64,000 nt of DNA. It comes from Glebionis coronaria. Lineage: Eukaryota > Streptophyta > Magnoliopsida > Asterales > Asteraceae. Where the stretch lies: positions 19,232,488-19,296,487 of the forward strand of contig CM046882.1 of assembly GCA_025667525.1 (NCBI GenBank), read 5' to 3'. Both the position numbers and the translations under genes were made by a program. Shown here piece after piece: positions 21,133 to 33,166 of the stretch (position 1 is its first letter; each line of letters begins with the position of its first letter). A model generated the notes under the pieces. That model saw only the letters and a program-made list of their open reading frames with translations, was not told the DNA's origin and did no database searches.

Positions 21133-22565
21133 ATAAGCAAGCCTATGTGACTGTCGATTCTATTTGCATCTATGTGACTTCTAATTAGTGTTTTAGGCAC
21201 CTACTACTCTGCTTATTTATATTTTGGTTTAACAACTTTGATGTGCACGTATGAGTTCGGATAGGCTTGTTACGTATCCTTATTTGGCCAGTATTGGAAA
21301 TCTGGATTTATTACTGATTCGTTCCCGAAATTTTATCAGATGTCAATTTATTGAATTCTGTACATCAAAAGTAGCTGTTCACACGCCATACTTATCTGGC
21401 ATTTTCGACCCATTTATGAATGTGTTGATGTGGATTTACCTTTATCTCAAACGGCCGAAATTCAATAAAACATACAGTAGATAGAGGAGAAACGGGTCGA
21501 TTTGGCAATGCTTTATCTCTCAAATTGAAGTTGATAACTTGATATCATGAGCTGATGGCATCGTTTCGATTCAAGAACTAAACTGAATTCAAGTTGGTTT
21601 GCGATTCGGGTTAAACCAATTTGAATTTGGATCGGTTTGGTTTAGTTTGGTTTTTGATTTTTTACTCCTAAATAAATTTTAACGGGGTTGATAAACCGAC
21701 CCGATAACCGAACATCTGAACCGACGAACACCTGGGTTAATGCAGATCAGCCCATATAAGAAAAGCATTCTAATGGGCTTACTATTATAATGGGCTTTAT
21801 GCAATTAGATAAGTATAAATATACGCGTATCAAGGTTGTCTTCTATGCTCGAAACTTTGAATTATCTCGAATCATTAAGGTATTTTTTTTAGTTTTTTTG
21901 TTTAGTTAAGGTTGTTACTGTTTGTCGCTCAATTGTAGTTTTATTAGATAGGGTTTATCTGCTTATTGCTTACTTAGTATTATATAAGCTAAGTTCATAA
22001 GCTTATCATTACATAAGTCTCGAAATAAACGAGAAAAATTGAAAATTTGGGCTAATGAAACATAAACTGTAGAAAAATGTAAGCTCGTACGCTCATAAAC
22101 AAGCTTAAACAAACACTCTGATTTTCAGCGTATGGCTTATCTTTAGGTCATAAGCCTGACTTGATAACCTCATAATCCGGAAAAAAGGGGTAAAAAGGTT
22201 TTCAAAATTTACTTAAGCTTGTAAGTCCAGTACATAAGCCAACACAAACAGTCCCTAAGCCAAGCTGATTTCGAATAAGCAGATTTAAACGGGTACCTTT
22301 TATATTTTGGTTTGACAACTTTGATTAACACTATTAAACGTGTTCAAAACTAATATAAATGTGGAATAAAAATTGCCTGTTGGACCCTTTACCCATACCA
22401 ACAGTTTTGCCACCTTTAGTTGCTGCTCCTGCTAGTGAAATTATATCGTAATCGCGTCTCATACACTTTTCGTATACATTGTTTATTGCTGATCCTTTCA
22501 TGGTAGTTATGTTTAAAATGATATTCACATTAACAAATTTTGCAGCCAACTATAATATCGGGGAT
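21133..22565. other. Intergenic, holds empty Copia 1 site
   Basis: AT-rich spacer with no gene recognised. Contains the unoccupied Copia 1 target ATAAA at 22025-22029 and the presumed promoter and 5' UTR of the next gene. A TTTTGCAG acceptor at about 22537-22544 suggests a 5' UTR intron. Confidence 0.6.
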
Positions 22566-24014
22566 ATGGACAGGCTCAGCGACCTTCCTTCATGCATTAT
22601 AGAAATGATACTATGTCTTATACCAATTCAAGAGGCAGGAAGGACAAGTATCCTGTCTAGGGAATGGAGGTACCGTTGGACTCAAATTCCTAAACTCGTG
22701 TTTGAGGAAAAGACTTTTCAAGTATCAACCGTTGATGGGGCTGAGCAAAAATATTTGGAACCACATGAAAGGCAAAAGATGGACAGGAGTAAACTTATAT
22801 ACGCTGTAGGCCAAGTTTTATTAATGCATGATGGTTCGGTAGATGAGTTCACCCTTTCTTTGGTCAACTGTGACCAACGTGTTAAAATCGACACTATATT
22901 AACTAATTTGTCGATGAAAACTAGCATCAAGAAATTAAAACTTGAGTTTAATTATAGGGTGTACAGGTTACCCTCGTCTATCTTGTCATTCCATCAGTTA
23001 ACAGACCTGTCTCTCATTCATTGTTATTTTGACAATCAACCAACATTTAGCAGATTTGATAGTCTAACAAACTTACATCTAGAAGGCGTATTTACCTCTA
23101 CAAGAGCGGTTCAGCATCTCCTATCAGGTTGTCCATTGCTTAAGACCGTGATTCTGGTAATAATTACTACATCTTACTACTAAGATATTATACCAAGCAT
23201 ACCTCGACTTTCATAAATTCTGACTATTGTAACTTGCTGCAGCATATAATTAGTAAGTATAGAATTACTAGGATCAATGACGGTCCCACCTTTACAGAGC
23301 TACTCGAGTGTTTACCATTGATTGAAACTTTGTCGTTGTGGTTTGAAATCTTTGAGGTAATTCCCTTATCTTAATATAAAGTTAATTAATTCTTAATTGG
23401 CGAAGAGTTGCTTATTTCTAACATTTGTATCAGTTTTGCGGGAAAGGTGTTGATGACGGTGTTCCACGAGAGCTTCCAACTCCATTATTCCACCTCAAAT
23501 ACTTACACATGTATCATTTATCCTTCTCCCGCAAACAAGAGTTAATTCTTGCCTTTCTTATCAAAAGCTCCCCGAACTTGGAGAAACTTAAGGTAGGGGT
23601 AATTAACATAAATCTATCTTGCTGGTTTTTTTTCATTATTCTTATTATGTCAAATTAAACTTAGTAAGACACTTGGTGTAGATTTTTGACAATTTCTTGT
23701 CAGCGAGTTATCCGGAAAGTTCCCCAATAGACGAATGTTATCCACGTATTATGTTGGAGCATCTGAACGAACTAGAGATTAGAACTTTTATCAATCACAA
23801 GACTCGGCTCGATTTCGTAAAGCTTATCTTGGCTAGGTCACCTGTGCTGAAGAAGGTGAGGATATTCACGCAATGTAAATATCACCATGAAAGGTTGCAG
23901 ATTTTAGAAATTCTCTTAGGCTCCTCATGTGCATCACCGGAGGTACGAATCATTGTTGAGGACTCATGCGAGTACTGCAGTTTTGGTAGCACCCAAAGAA
24001 AGAAGCCTATGTGA
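22566..24014 (+). CDS. F-box/FBD/LRR-repeat protein (intact, copy B gene 2)
   Basis: Four exons join in frame with GT..AG introns: 22566-23156, 23243-23356, 23434-23592 and 23682-24014, giving 398 residues, normal for the plant F-box/FBD family. The N-terminal F-box is MDRLSDLPSCIIEMILCLIP followed by EAGRTSILSREWRYRW. Leucine-rich segments follow (IKKLKLEF, LTDLSLIHCYFD, LTNLHLEGVFTS, LLSGCPLLKTV, LLECLPLIETLSL, NLEKLK), and the C-terminal FBD region has IMLEHLNELEI, LARSPVLKKV and VEDSCEYC. Start chosen at MDRL because the upstream part of the frame crosses a likely 5' UTR acceptor. The last exon is in frame only if the TAG at 23679-23681 is the acceptor. Expected role: substrate adaptor of an SCF E3 ligase; the target is unknown. 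It converges with CLF1 copy B. Confidence 0.88.
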
Positions 24015-27000
24015 CTGTCGATTCTATCTACATCTACATGACTTCTAATTAGTGTTTTAGGCACATACTATCTTTTGTTTATTTATATTTTGGTTTCACA
24101 ACTTTGATATGCACGTATGAGTTCGGATTGGCTTGTTACGTATCTTCATTTGGTCGGTATTGGAAATCTGGATTTTATACTGATTTGTTACCGAAGTTTT
24201 ATCGGATGTCAGTTAACTGAATTCTGTACATCAAAGTAGCTGTTCACACGCCATACTATCTGGCGTTTTAGACCCATTTATGAATGGGTTGATATGGATT
24301 TAACTTTATCCCAAACGGGCGAAATTCAATAAAACATAGATAAAGAAGAAGCGGGTCGATCTGGCAATGCTTTATCTCTCTAATGGAAGTTGATAACTTG
24401 ATATCGTGAGCTGATGGCATCGTTTCGATTCAAGAAAATCTTGATTTTGGTCCAACAGAAGACAAGATCATCGCCATCAGTGATTGGCCTAGGCAACAGA
24501 TAACATACATGGAGACTAATAAGCTCTTTGGGTTGAACCGAAACTAAGGCTTCAACAGATAACATCAGTGTGCTACCTTGCTAGCTTAAAATACAAGTCT
24601 TGATGAAGTTATAATGCTTAGTATTATGCAAATATATATGCTGTATGGCTTTCAAAATGCATGTAGAAACCAACCTAAACCGAACCGTGCACATCCCTAG
24701 GTATTACCTAGAGGAATCAACAATCGAAATCGAACTGAGCCAAATTAAGGTATCATGTATGTGTTTTTCTATGCTCAATCATTCAGTTTCTTGTGTTTTT
24801 TTGGTTTTTTGTTTCGTTTAAGGTTGTTACTATTTGTTGCTCGATGGTTGTTTTATTAGTATATATCTGCTTATAACTTACGTGTATTATATAAGCTTAT
24901 CATGACATAATAAATTGATAATCTTATACAAGCTCGTAAGTTTTAAAATAAACGAGAAAAATGTTCACTGTTATTAGGCATATATGCAATTGTCTTATAA
25001 TGCAAACGTCCACTGTTACTAGATACATATGTAATTCACTCAGATGTTGTTTGGTTCGTGAATTTAAAATTTCGAGATTTTAAGTTATAGGGAATTTAAA
25101 TTTTTATGAATTAAATTTTTGGAATACAAAATGCATAGCATGTTTGTTTGTGTTATTAATTCACTACCACCACCAGGGATGGAACCAGGGTGGGTCCCGG
25201 GGGTCTCGGGACACCCATGGATTTCTATTCCGTAATATTAAATTTATTAAAAAACTTTGATTTTTTTAGATCTGTGTTAAATGTCTCTAAAAACGTTGTT
25301 TATAACATTGTAAAGTTTATAATAAGTGCAGCTGACCGTTTTGCCTCCTGGTTCCTTCCCTGACCGCCACCACCGCTAAACCCTCCCTCTTTTCCGGTAT
25401 AGTAACGGATTTAGTTCACCACTCCTTCTTCTTCTAAGGTACCTTCTACACAGATCTTATTTGTTTCTTAGTTTGTTAGGTTGTGTTATAGATAGCTTGA
25501 ACCTATAAGTTTTGTTTCCCGGTCTACCCACACTTCGTTCGATTTAAGGCGTCTCGAACCGATTTATTTATGCGTTTTTTAATTAAATGTTCAATTAGTC
25601 ATTGATTTGATTGTTATGTTAGGTTATATGTTATTAGATAGCTTCAACCGGTGATTTAGTTTCGTTTTCGTCATTCAGACGGCGTACGATATGAACTTGT
25701 ACGTGTTTTTATAGCTGATGGTAATGACATGTAATTTAAGGCTTTAATGTGTTTTTGTGTGTAGAACTGTAGATAACTTGTTCATACTGCACTGTATATT
25801 GCTGGTCATGTAGGACGGGGCTCATACCTAGCCGCGTCATCATTAGGTAACCACGTCATTATTAGGTAACCACGTCATCATTAACTTCATTCGAGTTAAA
25901 GGCGCCTCGAACCGATTCATTTGTGCGTTTTTATTTAAATGTTCAAATTAGTCTTTTATTTGATTGTTATGTTAGGTTATTTGGTTAAATTTTACTATTA
26001 GATAGCTCGAACCGGAGTATAACTTTTGTTTTTGTCATTCAGACAGATATTTGTTTATGTTTGGTATAGTGACGGATTCTGTTCACCACTCCTTCTTCTA
26101 AGGTATCTTCTACATTGATCTATGTTAAGTTATAAGAAACAAAAAGATCGACCCATTTCTAAGGACTAGCAGCTTTGTTCCTTCCGTACCATTTCCACCA
26201 GACTATTGTACCAAGAAAAATGATCAGCAGCAGCCCGGTAGCACAGATACACGTTACAATTTACAACGGTGAAATATGTGGCATAGGGTGTGAAAAAATT
26301 ACCGTTCTAAAAAAAAACTTACAACAGTGAAACCGATATATAATGCCACACCTGGTAAAAATGATCAGTTTCATACTTCATATATTGGGATGTGGTTGCC
26401 TCGAGGTCGGACTAAACACTAAAGACAGGTAACCCGAGTCTTTGTATTTGTGTCTTTATAGTTACTAATTTAACAAGTGACGCTTCTGATTGTTGCTTTC
26501 AGAAGTGGTTCACAGTATACTTTACTAATTTAAAATTACGGCATTGCTGCCCAATTGAACACTGGATATTGGTTTACCTATGTAATGTGAAATCGCTTTG
26601 TGACAGTAAAAAGACATATTTAAGCTGACACGAGACGAGTATTTGAGGACTCATCATTCTGCATCAAAAGACACATTTTTATTTTGTTGATAAAACGCTC
26701 TAATCTACTTAATACATGCTGATTGTTTGTGTGACACTGATAGTGATACCTTAAACTCATCTCGGTTGATCTGGATGTAATGAAGGATTGGGTAGCATAT
26801 GAGGGCATAACGGCACACTAGGATACTCTGGTCTTTATAACAGAGTTGCTAGGTAATTAGTAATCGATTAATGTACTGCTTTTGTCGTTAGTTAGTACTG
26901 TATGATTGGACGGCAAGTTCAACTGTAAACTCATGTTTAGTTATGTACAGGTTTCAAATTGGTATTTTGTTCCTGTTTCCAAATTTCAGGGCAACAGTAT

Positions 27001-27164
27001 ATCGATATGTGCGAAGAACAAACAAGTTGGACAAAAGGAAGCAGACTATAATTTTTCAATCAATCCCGAGTTAAACAAGAATAAATCAACCTTCAACTAA
27101 TGACTTTTTATGTACATGAACCTAAGATACTTGCTAACACAAACTCACAAATGCTACTTAAAGT
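24015..27164. other. Intergenic spacer with copy-B-only segment
   Basis: The ends match copy A. Roughly 24650-26325 is absent from copy A. That segment contains two diverged direct repeats of about 130 bp (near 25549-25685 and 25904-26045) and a second repeated block (near 25390-25460 and 26055-26125). It also has a short CGTCAT(C/T)ATTAGGTAACCA triple repeat near 25836-25882. No protein is recognisable; it may be a non-coding remnant of a mobile element. Confidence 0.55.
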
Positions 27165-29267
27165 TCAGTCAAGTAATTTGTCTTCGTCGTCCTCATCATC
27201 ATAAGCGACCTTTTGCTTTTTCCATTTGTAGGCTTGCTCCAAGATTTTCAAATTCGATGCTTCTGAGTCTTCTGGGAAGACGTAATCTATGTACTCCTCG
27301 TACCTAGCAGGACCCTCATCCATTTCTATCTGCTTTCTCTTCTTCAGTTTCTTTGGCAGTTTAACACGGACCAATTCTATGTCACCCAACTCGGCAAAAC
27401 CCATCTCCATCTTTAACCATTCTTCTAGTAACATAGCCCTATCCTCTTTCAATTCAAGACCCGATGTTCTATAGTAGCTTAATGCATTCTCAAATACACT
27501 TCTGGCATTTTTTATGCATTGTTGCTTCTGTTCTTTAAGCACGTCTTCAGACAGATCTTGTTGATGTTCTCCCTCTTCCATGGCAGATGCCTCAAACTTT
27601 GCATAACTGATCCACACCTTCAAATGCTTTGTGCGATCCAAAAGCCTCTCATATAACATTCGAGCCCTTTCAAATTCCCCTTGTGCAATCTCAAAGTCGA
27701 GGTATGTCTTCCAAAGTGATTCTGGCATGTCTAGCGCAGGTTGCGCAATTGCAAGATCGAAAATTGAGCGGGCACGCTCAATCTCCATCAAAGATTGTTC
27801 GAATAAGGCATACTTACACCATGTATAACAGTTGTCAGGTGACCACTCTAGAAACTTTTCGTATACTTTTCTACAACGGTCCACATGACCAAGCTGCAGC
27901 TCAATCTCAATATATTCCTTAAAAACTTTAGCTTTAGGAGCAACCCCAATTGCATTACCAAGAATTCGACGTGCACCCGAGAGATTTGACTGCCGAATTT
28001 CAAACTTGGCAGCCAATAACCATACTTTTGCAAAGGAAAACTTCTTGTGAGGAATTAGGTTTAAGCACTCCCTATACACATCCCTAGTTCGCAGAACATC
28101 TTGTGCATCAACCTCTTCATAGTTAGCATAATTAATCCATAAGTGAATGTACCTTTTCCAATACCTTTTCTCATCCGCCGGTGGTACATTAGCGATTGTT
28201 CTCTCATAAATCTCCCTGATCCGCTCTTTGTTCCCCACACTCACCTCAAGTTGTATATAATCAAACCATGAATCATAATTCAGCGGATTCTTTCTAACTT
28301 CCTCCTCGTATTGAAACCTTTTTTTCCCAACAATTGCATCTTCAATACCCTCTCGATCACCGTACTGCTTCTCAAATGCAACAAACTTTTTGTACAGCTC
28401 CTCAGCCCGCCCCTTTGGCACGCGGTCTAGAGCAAACTTATAGATCCCTCTTGCTCTCTCAGTTTCTTTACACCTCTCTTCAAATTCAGCATACGCAACA
28501 AACAAAGCCTCTGCCTCCTCATCGTCAGCCAGTTTCTCGACGGCCCTTTCATAACAGTCCCTAGCTCTAACAATCTCCCCGTTTTTCATCTCAAATTTCG
28601 CAAAACGAATCCAGGTAGCAACTTTCGGCAAGCATTGCACGAATCTCTCGTATATACCTCTTGCACGGTCAATCTCGTTGTACCTAAGCTCAAACTTAAT
28701 ATACGAAAGCCACGATTGCTCGTCAGGCGTCGACTTCGTCCATCTTTCATAAATCTGCCTAGCAACCGCAACTTCACCAAGCATCACCTCCATATGAATA
28801 TACTTATACCAAAGCTGATCCACCCTCGGCAACAACACAACCGCCCTATCCCACACGTTCCTGGCGTGATTCACAAACTTGTTCTTCATCTCAAACTCCG
28901 CATACTTCACCCACATTGTATGATCTCTATCATGGACAACCAAAGCGCGTTCCCAAACCGACCTAGCGCGGTCGAACTCCTTCTGACTAGCCTCCCAGTT
29001 CGCATACTTAACCCAATCAGACTTACACCCCCTGGTTCCGCGTAACTTGTCTTCGAATTGTTTACGGTTATGCAGACGATACTCTGCAAGTTCTTCGCGG
29101 TCGGTTATCTTTTGTTTTGGGAGGTGGAATTCGGGTGCTTGAAGGTCATTCGCTTCGCTAATAATCTGTTCGGATGTGATTTGGATTGGAGCTGGTGTTT
29201 TGTTTTTGACGCACGTCAGACGGGGGAGTTTGACATCGAGATTTGGGTATCCTACGAGATTCGCCAT
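27165..29267 (-). CDS. CLF1: Crooked neck-like pre-mRNA splicing factor (CLF1/CRNKL1), copy B
   Basis: Intronless 700-codon frame from ATG 29267 (MANLVGYPNLD), with the same HAT-repeat architecture as copy A: LWYKYIHMEVMLG, WLSYIKFELRYNE, RYWKRYIHLWINYANYEE, DRCRKVYEKFLEWSPDN, a KKLKKRK stretch and an acidic tail. It lacks about nine residues near the N-terminus found in copy A and has a three-residue insertion (EHQQD) in the linker near residue 575. Substitutions are concentrated in the first hundred residues and the EGE linker; the central HAT array is nearly identical. No stop or frameshift is seen. It would be a nuclear NTC/spliceosome scaffold like copy A. Which of the two is the main functional gene cannot be told from sequence alone. 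Confidence 0.94.
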   Translation of the reverse strand: MANLVGYPNLDVKLPRLTCVKNKTPAPIQITSEQIISEANDLQAPEFHLPKQKITDREELAEYRLHNRKQFEDKLRGTRGCKSDWVKYANWEASQKEFDRARSVWERALVVHDRDHTMWVKYAEFEMKNKFVNHARNVWDRAVVLLPRVDQLWYKYIHMEVMLGEVAVARQIYERWTKSTPDEQSWLSYIKFELRYNEIDRARGIYERFVQCLPKVATWIRFAKFEMKNGEIVRARDCYERAVEKLADDEEAEALFVAYAEFEERCKETERARGIYKFALDRVPKGRAEELYKKFVAFEKQYGDREGIEDAIVGKKRFQYEEEVRKNPLNYDSWFDYIQLEVSVGNKERIREIYERTIANVPPADEKRYWKRYIHLWINYANYEEVDAQDVLRTRDVYRECLNLIPHKKFSFAKVWLLAAKFEIRQSNLSGARRILGNAIGVAPKAKVFKEYIEIELQLGHVDRCRKVYEKFLEWSPDNCYTWCKYALFEQSLMEIERARSIFDLAIAQPALDMPESLWKTYLDFEIAQGEFERARMLYERLLDRTKHLKVWISYAKFEASAMEEGEHQQDLSEDVLKEQKQQCIKNARSVFENALSYYRTSGLELKEDRAMLLEEWLKMEMGFAELGDIELVRVKLPKKLKKRKQIEMDEGPARYEEYIDYVFPEDSEASNLKILEQAYKWKKQKVAYDDEDDEDKLLD

Positions 29268-30241
29268 TGTTGATCGATTAAAAAGATTTGAGGGTTTTGT
29301 GGAGGTTTTGTTAAACCCTAATTTTTTAATCGGTTTGGGGGGTTTTAGGATCTGTGGTTTTTTTTATCGTTTTTTTTAAGATATGGTTTTGTGGTAACTT
29401 TTTAGTTCTATTTATACTTTTCTGTGTCGGTTAATATGCGATGGGTATGTCGGTCTATGGTTATAAAAGGTAATTTTATATTTTCTTAATTAAAACATTA
29501 AAATCTCATATTTCTTTAATTAAAACATTAAAATCTCATAGTATTTCCTTAAACATGCATTCTTTTTTTGAACAAACCTTAAACATGCATTCATCATTAT
29601 AATTTATGTATTATTTACTTGTAATTGTAATTTGAGTAAATATGACATTTTAAGTAGTGGTGACAATTTGTGTCGTGTTTGAGTTAACGAGTTCGAATTA
29701 ACAAATTAGTAGAAAACTTTAACTCAAACTCGATCCAATTAAAAAGTCAGGTCAATTAGGTCAAGCTAACGAGTTTATACATAACTTAAACTCGACCTCC
29801 AAGTTAAACCATTCAAACAGACAGACTTCAAGACCCGAACCGCTAGAAAAGATCCGCGAAAAAAAACCTTAGAACTCACGGCTTCGCACACAAAAAAAAT
29901 CCAAGATTTTTGTCTTTTGTAAGACTTGAACTTTGAACAAAACCCTGCCTCAAGCTTCAGAAAAAACTCATGGGGCTAATGTCAACTACTATCAAAATGA
30001 AATACGTGATCATTCTGTTATACGTACATTTTTTTTGAATCGGCTTTTGTGCGTAGTTTACACAAGTAGATGTGAATCTCGACTTTTATGTGTATTTTGC
30101 GACTATTTTATCTTTACAAATTATACCAACCACTAAAGGTACAACAATCATTATACTTCTGAAAATGATCATAAATTCCAGATAAAAGTCTTTTGGGTAA
30201 TCCGAATAAGTGATAGGTGATTTGAAACTAAATATTGGTAA
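29268..30241. other. CLF1-B upstream region and spacer
   Basis: AT-rich. Holds the presumed promoter of CLF1 copy B and ends in the left target duplication of the Mutator-like element (TATTGGTAA, 30233-30241). No gene is recognised; the short frames have no family features. Confidence 0.55.
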
Positions 30242-30332
30242 GGGTTAATACATAGCTAGATAACTAACGTTTCTAAAAATGTGTGCCTAAAGTAACAACG
30301 TTTCATTTTGTTCATTCAAGTTACTCAAGTAA
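30242..30332 (+). repeat. MULE left terminal inverted repeat
   Basis: Starts GGGTTAATACATAGCTAG. It is the inverted complement of 44805-44895 with two mismatches (19th and 85th bases). Confidence 0.95.
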
Positions 30333-30819
30333 TGGTAACCGGCTAAGTAAGTTATTCCCTTTATATTTACTTACGGTAACCGGTTAATAGCCACGTGTAT
30401 TTTTTTATTACAAAAATCTTTCCACCATCGTTGACCATTTTATATAAAACATAGATTGGGAGATCCCAATCCATTTATCATTTCCAGAAAAAAACGAACC
30501 CTAGAAAAAACCAATCCCAGTCTCAATCTTTCCTAAAAATCAATCTTTCATCTGATAGCATAATTGAGTATGGATTAACTATTTACAAAACAAGGTATGT
30601 TTCAATCATAATTATTTTCCATTGATTAATTTTACAACTTAGTAATTAAAGATTTACAAAATTAGGGTTTATACAATTAATTAGTGTTTAGTTAAAATTA
30701 AGAGCTCAATATGGAACCTTGATTATTTTACAACTTAGTAATTAGGATTTATACAGTAATTAGGGTTTATGTAAAAGTTTGGGTTTTTCTTACATTAACA
30801 CTTGATTTTACATTTTCAG

Positions 30820-31217
30820 ATGGCATCATTGTCAGTATCTTCTGAATTTGTCATTCGATTTCATCGTGGTGGAGTATTTGTCACGGATCCGTTTTCTTAT
30901 GATTCTGAAATCTTATCAGAAATCCATAATGTGGATATGGAGGAGCTTAATTTTACTAGGTTTGTACGTCTTCTAGGTCATCATTGTTCTAGTGATATTA
31001 GACAGTTCTTCTATGTTGTGCCTGGTTTGGACTTAGAGAAAGGTCTTAGAAATTTAAAAAATGATGAAGACTTGTCTAAAGCTATAGAGTTAGGGGCTGA
31101 GAACAATAATGTACTAGAAATTAATGTGTCCCACACTGTTTTTGAGTTTATTGATGCTACTTGTAGTAAACAACAAGTGGTAGAAGAAAATCCATCTAGT
31201 GAAGACACAAACACTTG
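30820..31217 (+). pseudogene. MuDR-type transposase, N-terminal part
   Basis: A frame of about 132 codons from the ATG at 30820, directly after a TTTTCAG acceptor that suggests a 5' UTR intron. It encodes FVIRFHRGGVFV, a DMEELNFTRFVRLLGHH segment and IRQFFYVVPGLDLEKGLRNL, followed by a DEDLSKAIELG segment. This resembles the N-terminal PB1-like region of plant MuDR transposases. The frame ends at a TGA exactly where sequence homologous to the transposase C-terminal half begins (31215). The simplest reading is an internal deletion that removed the DDE catalytic domain and broke the frame at the junction. Confidence 0.75.
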
Positions 31218-33166
31218 ATGGATAGGCATCCTGAATCATGGAGTAGAGCTTACCTCACAACTGACAAGGCATGTGATGAAGTGGAAAATGGCATCTCAGA
31301 GTGTTTCAATGCACTCATAGTTGATGCAAGAAGGAAACCCATAATAAACATGCTGGAGGATATTAGGATCATGTGTATGGAAAGGTTACAGAAGATGAGA
31401 GAAAAGCACTCAAAGTGGCAGCCTGGTATCTGTCCAAATATCAAGAAAAAACTTGAAAAAATAAAGGATAACCACAGGTAAATGTATTTACTGTCTTTAA
31501 TATAAATATACCTCCACAAAGTGGTATCTAATTATTGATTTTTTTTTTGTAGAGATTGGAAAGTAGTTGCAAGTGGTGAAAGAAAATTTGAGGTCCGTAA
31601 TGGATATGGAGGTTTCAAAGTGGATGAAGGTTTAAGGGTGTGCAGTTGTAGAGCTTGGCAGTTATCTGGTATCCCTTGTGAGCATGCTATAGCCACAATT
31701 TACTTTTTACACATGGAGCCGGAAGATTATGTATCTGATTGGTATCACAAACACAAATTTGTTGCTGCTTATGACCATTATATTCAGGGGATGAATGGCA
31801 TGGAACAATGGCCTGATTATCAAAAACCTTTGCCACCTGTGAAGAGAAGAATGCCTGGTAGGCCTCCACATAAAAGGAAAAGGGATGCTACTGAAGATGA
31901 TTTCAATAGGACTAGGATTAGTAGAAGAGGACAACTAGGCCATTGCCAATACTGTAAAGCACCAGGTCACAATGTTAGATCATGTCCTAGTAAACCTAAT
32001 GATTATGTGGTTGAAAGAGGTTTAAGGGTTTTAAAGGGTTCTGTTAAAGGTGGTAGAGGTCTAGTTAGAGGTGGGAGAGGTGAGAGAGGTGGGAGAGGTG
32101 GGAGAGGGTTAGGCAGAGGTGGGAGAGGTGGGAGAGGGTTAGGCAGAGGTGAAGTTGTTACTAAACCTGGGGGTGTGAGTGACCCAAGTAGGGTTCTTGT
32201 CACAGAATCACAGTCACCACTAGTAACATCTCCACCTCCTGGATTTGAGAATCAAGTACCAAAAGTTGGAAGGGGTATGGTGTGAGTGACCCAAACATGG
32301 TTCTTGATACTGCACCTCAGTCAACACTAGTAACAACTCCACCTCCTGGATTTGAGATGGAATTACCAAAAGCTGGAAGGGGTAGTGGTGTGAGTGACCC
32401 AAGTAGGGTTCTTGATACTGCAGGCCAGTCACCACTAGTATCAACTCCACCTCCTGGATTTGAGATGCAAGAACCAGAATCTAGGAGGGGTAGGGGTGTG
32501 AGGAAAAGAGGTGGTGTGAGGACAAGGGGTGGAGGTGTAAGAACAAGAGGTGGTGTGAGGACTAGGGGTGGGGGAATTAGCACAAGAGGTGGTGGATCCT
32601 CAAGAAATATAGAAGATGGTGCTAGTAGTAGTAGGCCTAGACCAGAAACAATCAATGGAAAATTTGTGAGACAAAGAGGCAGGGGAGATGGATCAAAGTC
32701 TAGAATGTATCCAGATGGAATAAGGCCAATAGGTTATGGTGTGTCTTGGGATCCTGTTGATGGAGAGACTATGTTAGGGGTAAGTTTACTTAATTAGCCT
32801 AATTTACTATATAGCTTTGTATATGATACATAATCTAACTCTCTTTTTTTGATACAGAATTATATGGGTCTTCCTAGACATGCTTGGCCTCCAGGTATTA
32901 CTCCACAGGATTGCATCATCCAAGCTCAACTTGATGCACAACAAGAAGCTAAGTCTGACATTCCACAACAAGAAGTTCAATCAGAGATTGCTATAACTCA
33001 GACACATCCAAGGGATGAGGAACAGGATGATGGTGATCAAGATCATTCAGATGACTCACGTCTAATTGTGGTAAGAAGACAGTCAGAAAGAATTAAGCAT
33101 AGAAGAATGAGCAAACCACTCTCACCTGGACCAGGTTTACATCCTGATGATGCCATAGAAGTTTAG
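31215..33166 (+). pseudogene. MuDR-type transposase, C-terminal half (SWIM and CCHC fingers)
   Basis: Exons 31215-31478, 31553-32779 and 32858-33166 join in phase through GT..AG introns. They encode the region after the DDE domain (CDEVENGISECFNALIVDAR), a SWIM zinc finger (CSCRAWQLSGIPCEHAIA), a CCHC knuckle (CQYCKAPGHNVRSC) and an R/G-rich tail. Three tandem repeats of about 36 codons with PPPGFE follow, then an acidic C-terminus. The middle exon breaks after the first repeat: a 2-bp loss near 32275 stops the frame at 32283, and reading continues in another frame from 32282. The DDE/MULE catalytic domain is absent. In intact relatives these fingers bind the terminal repeats; here the gene is a decayed, catalytically dead derivative. 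Confidence 0.85.

Larger units (their letters stand above)
19771..29267. repeat. Segmental tandem duplication, copy B
   Basis: This is the second copy of the unit, with the same gene order as copy A but no retrotransposon. It keeps the empty target sites of both copy-A Copia elements, at 22025-22029 (ATAAA) and 23203-23207 (CTCGA). F-box exons differ from copy A by only a few bases, while the first third of the CLF1 gene differs far more. Confidence 0.93.

Noticed and set aside
23697..23704. CAG at 23701-23703 as the acceptor of the last F-box/FBD exon
   Set aside because: It would put the FBD exon out of frame with exon 3; the TAG acceptor at 23679-23681 keeps frame in every copy.
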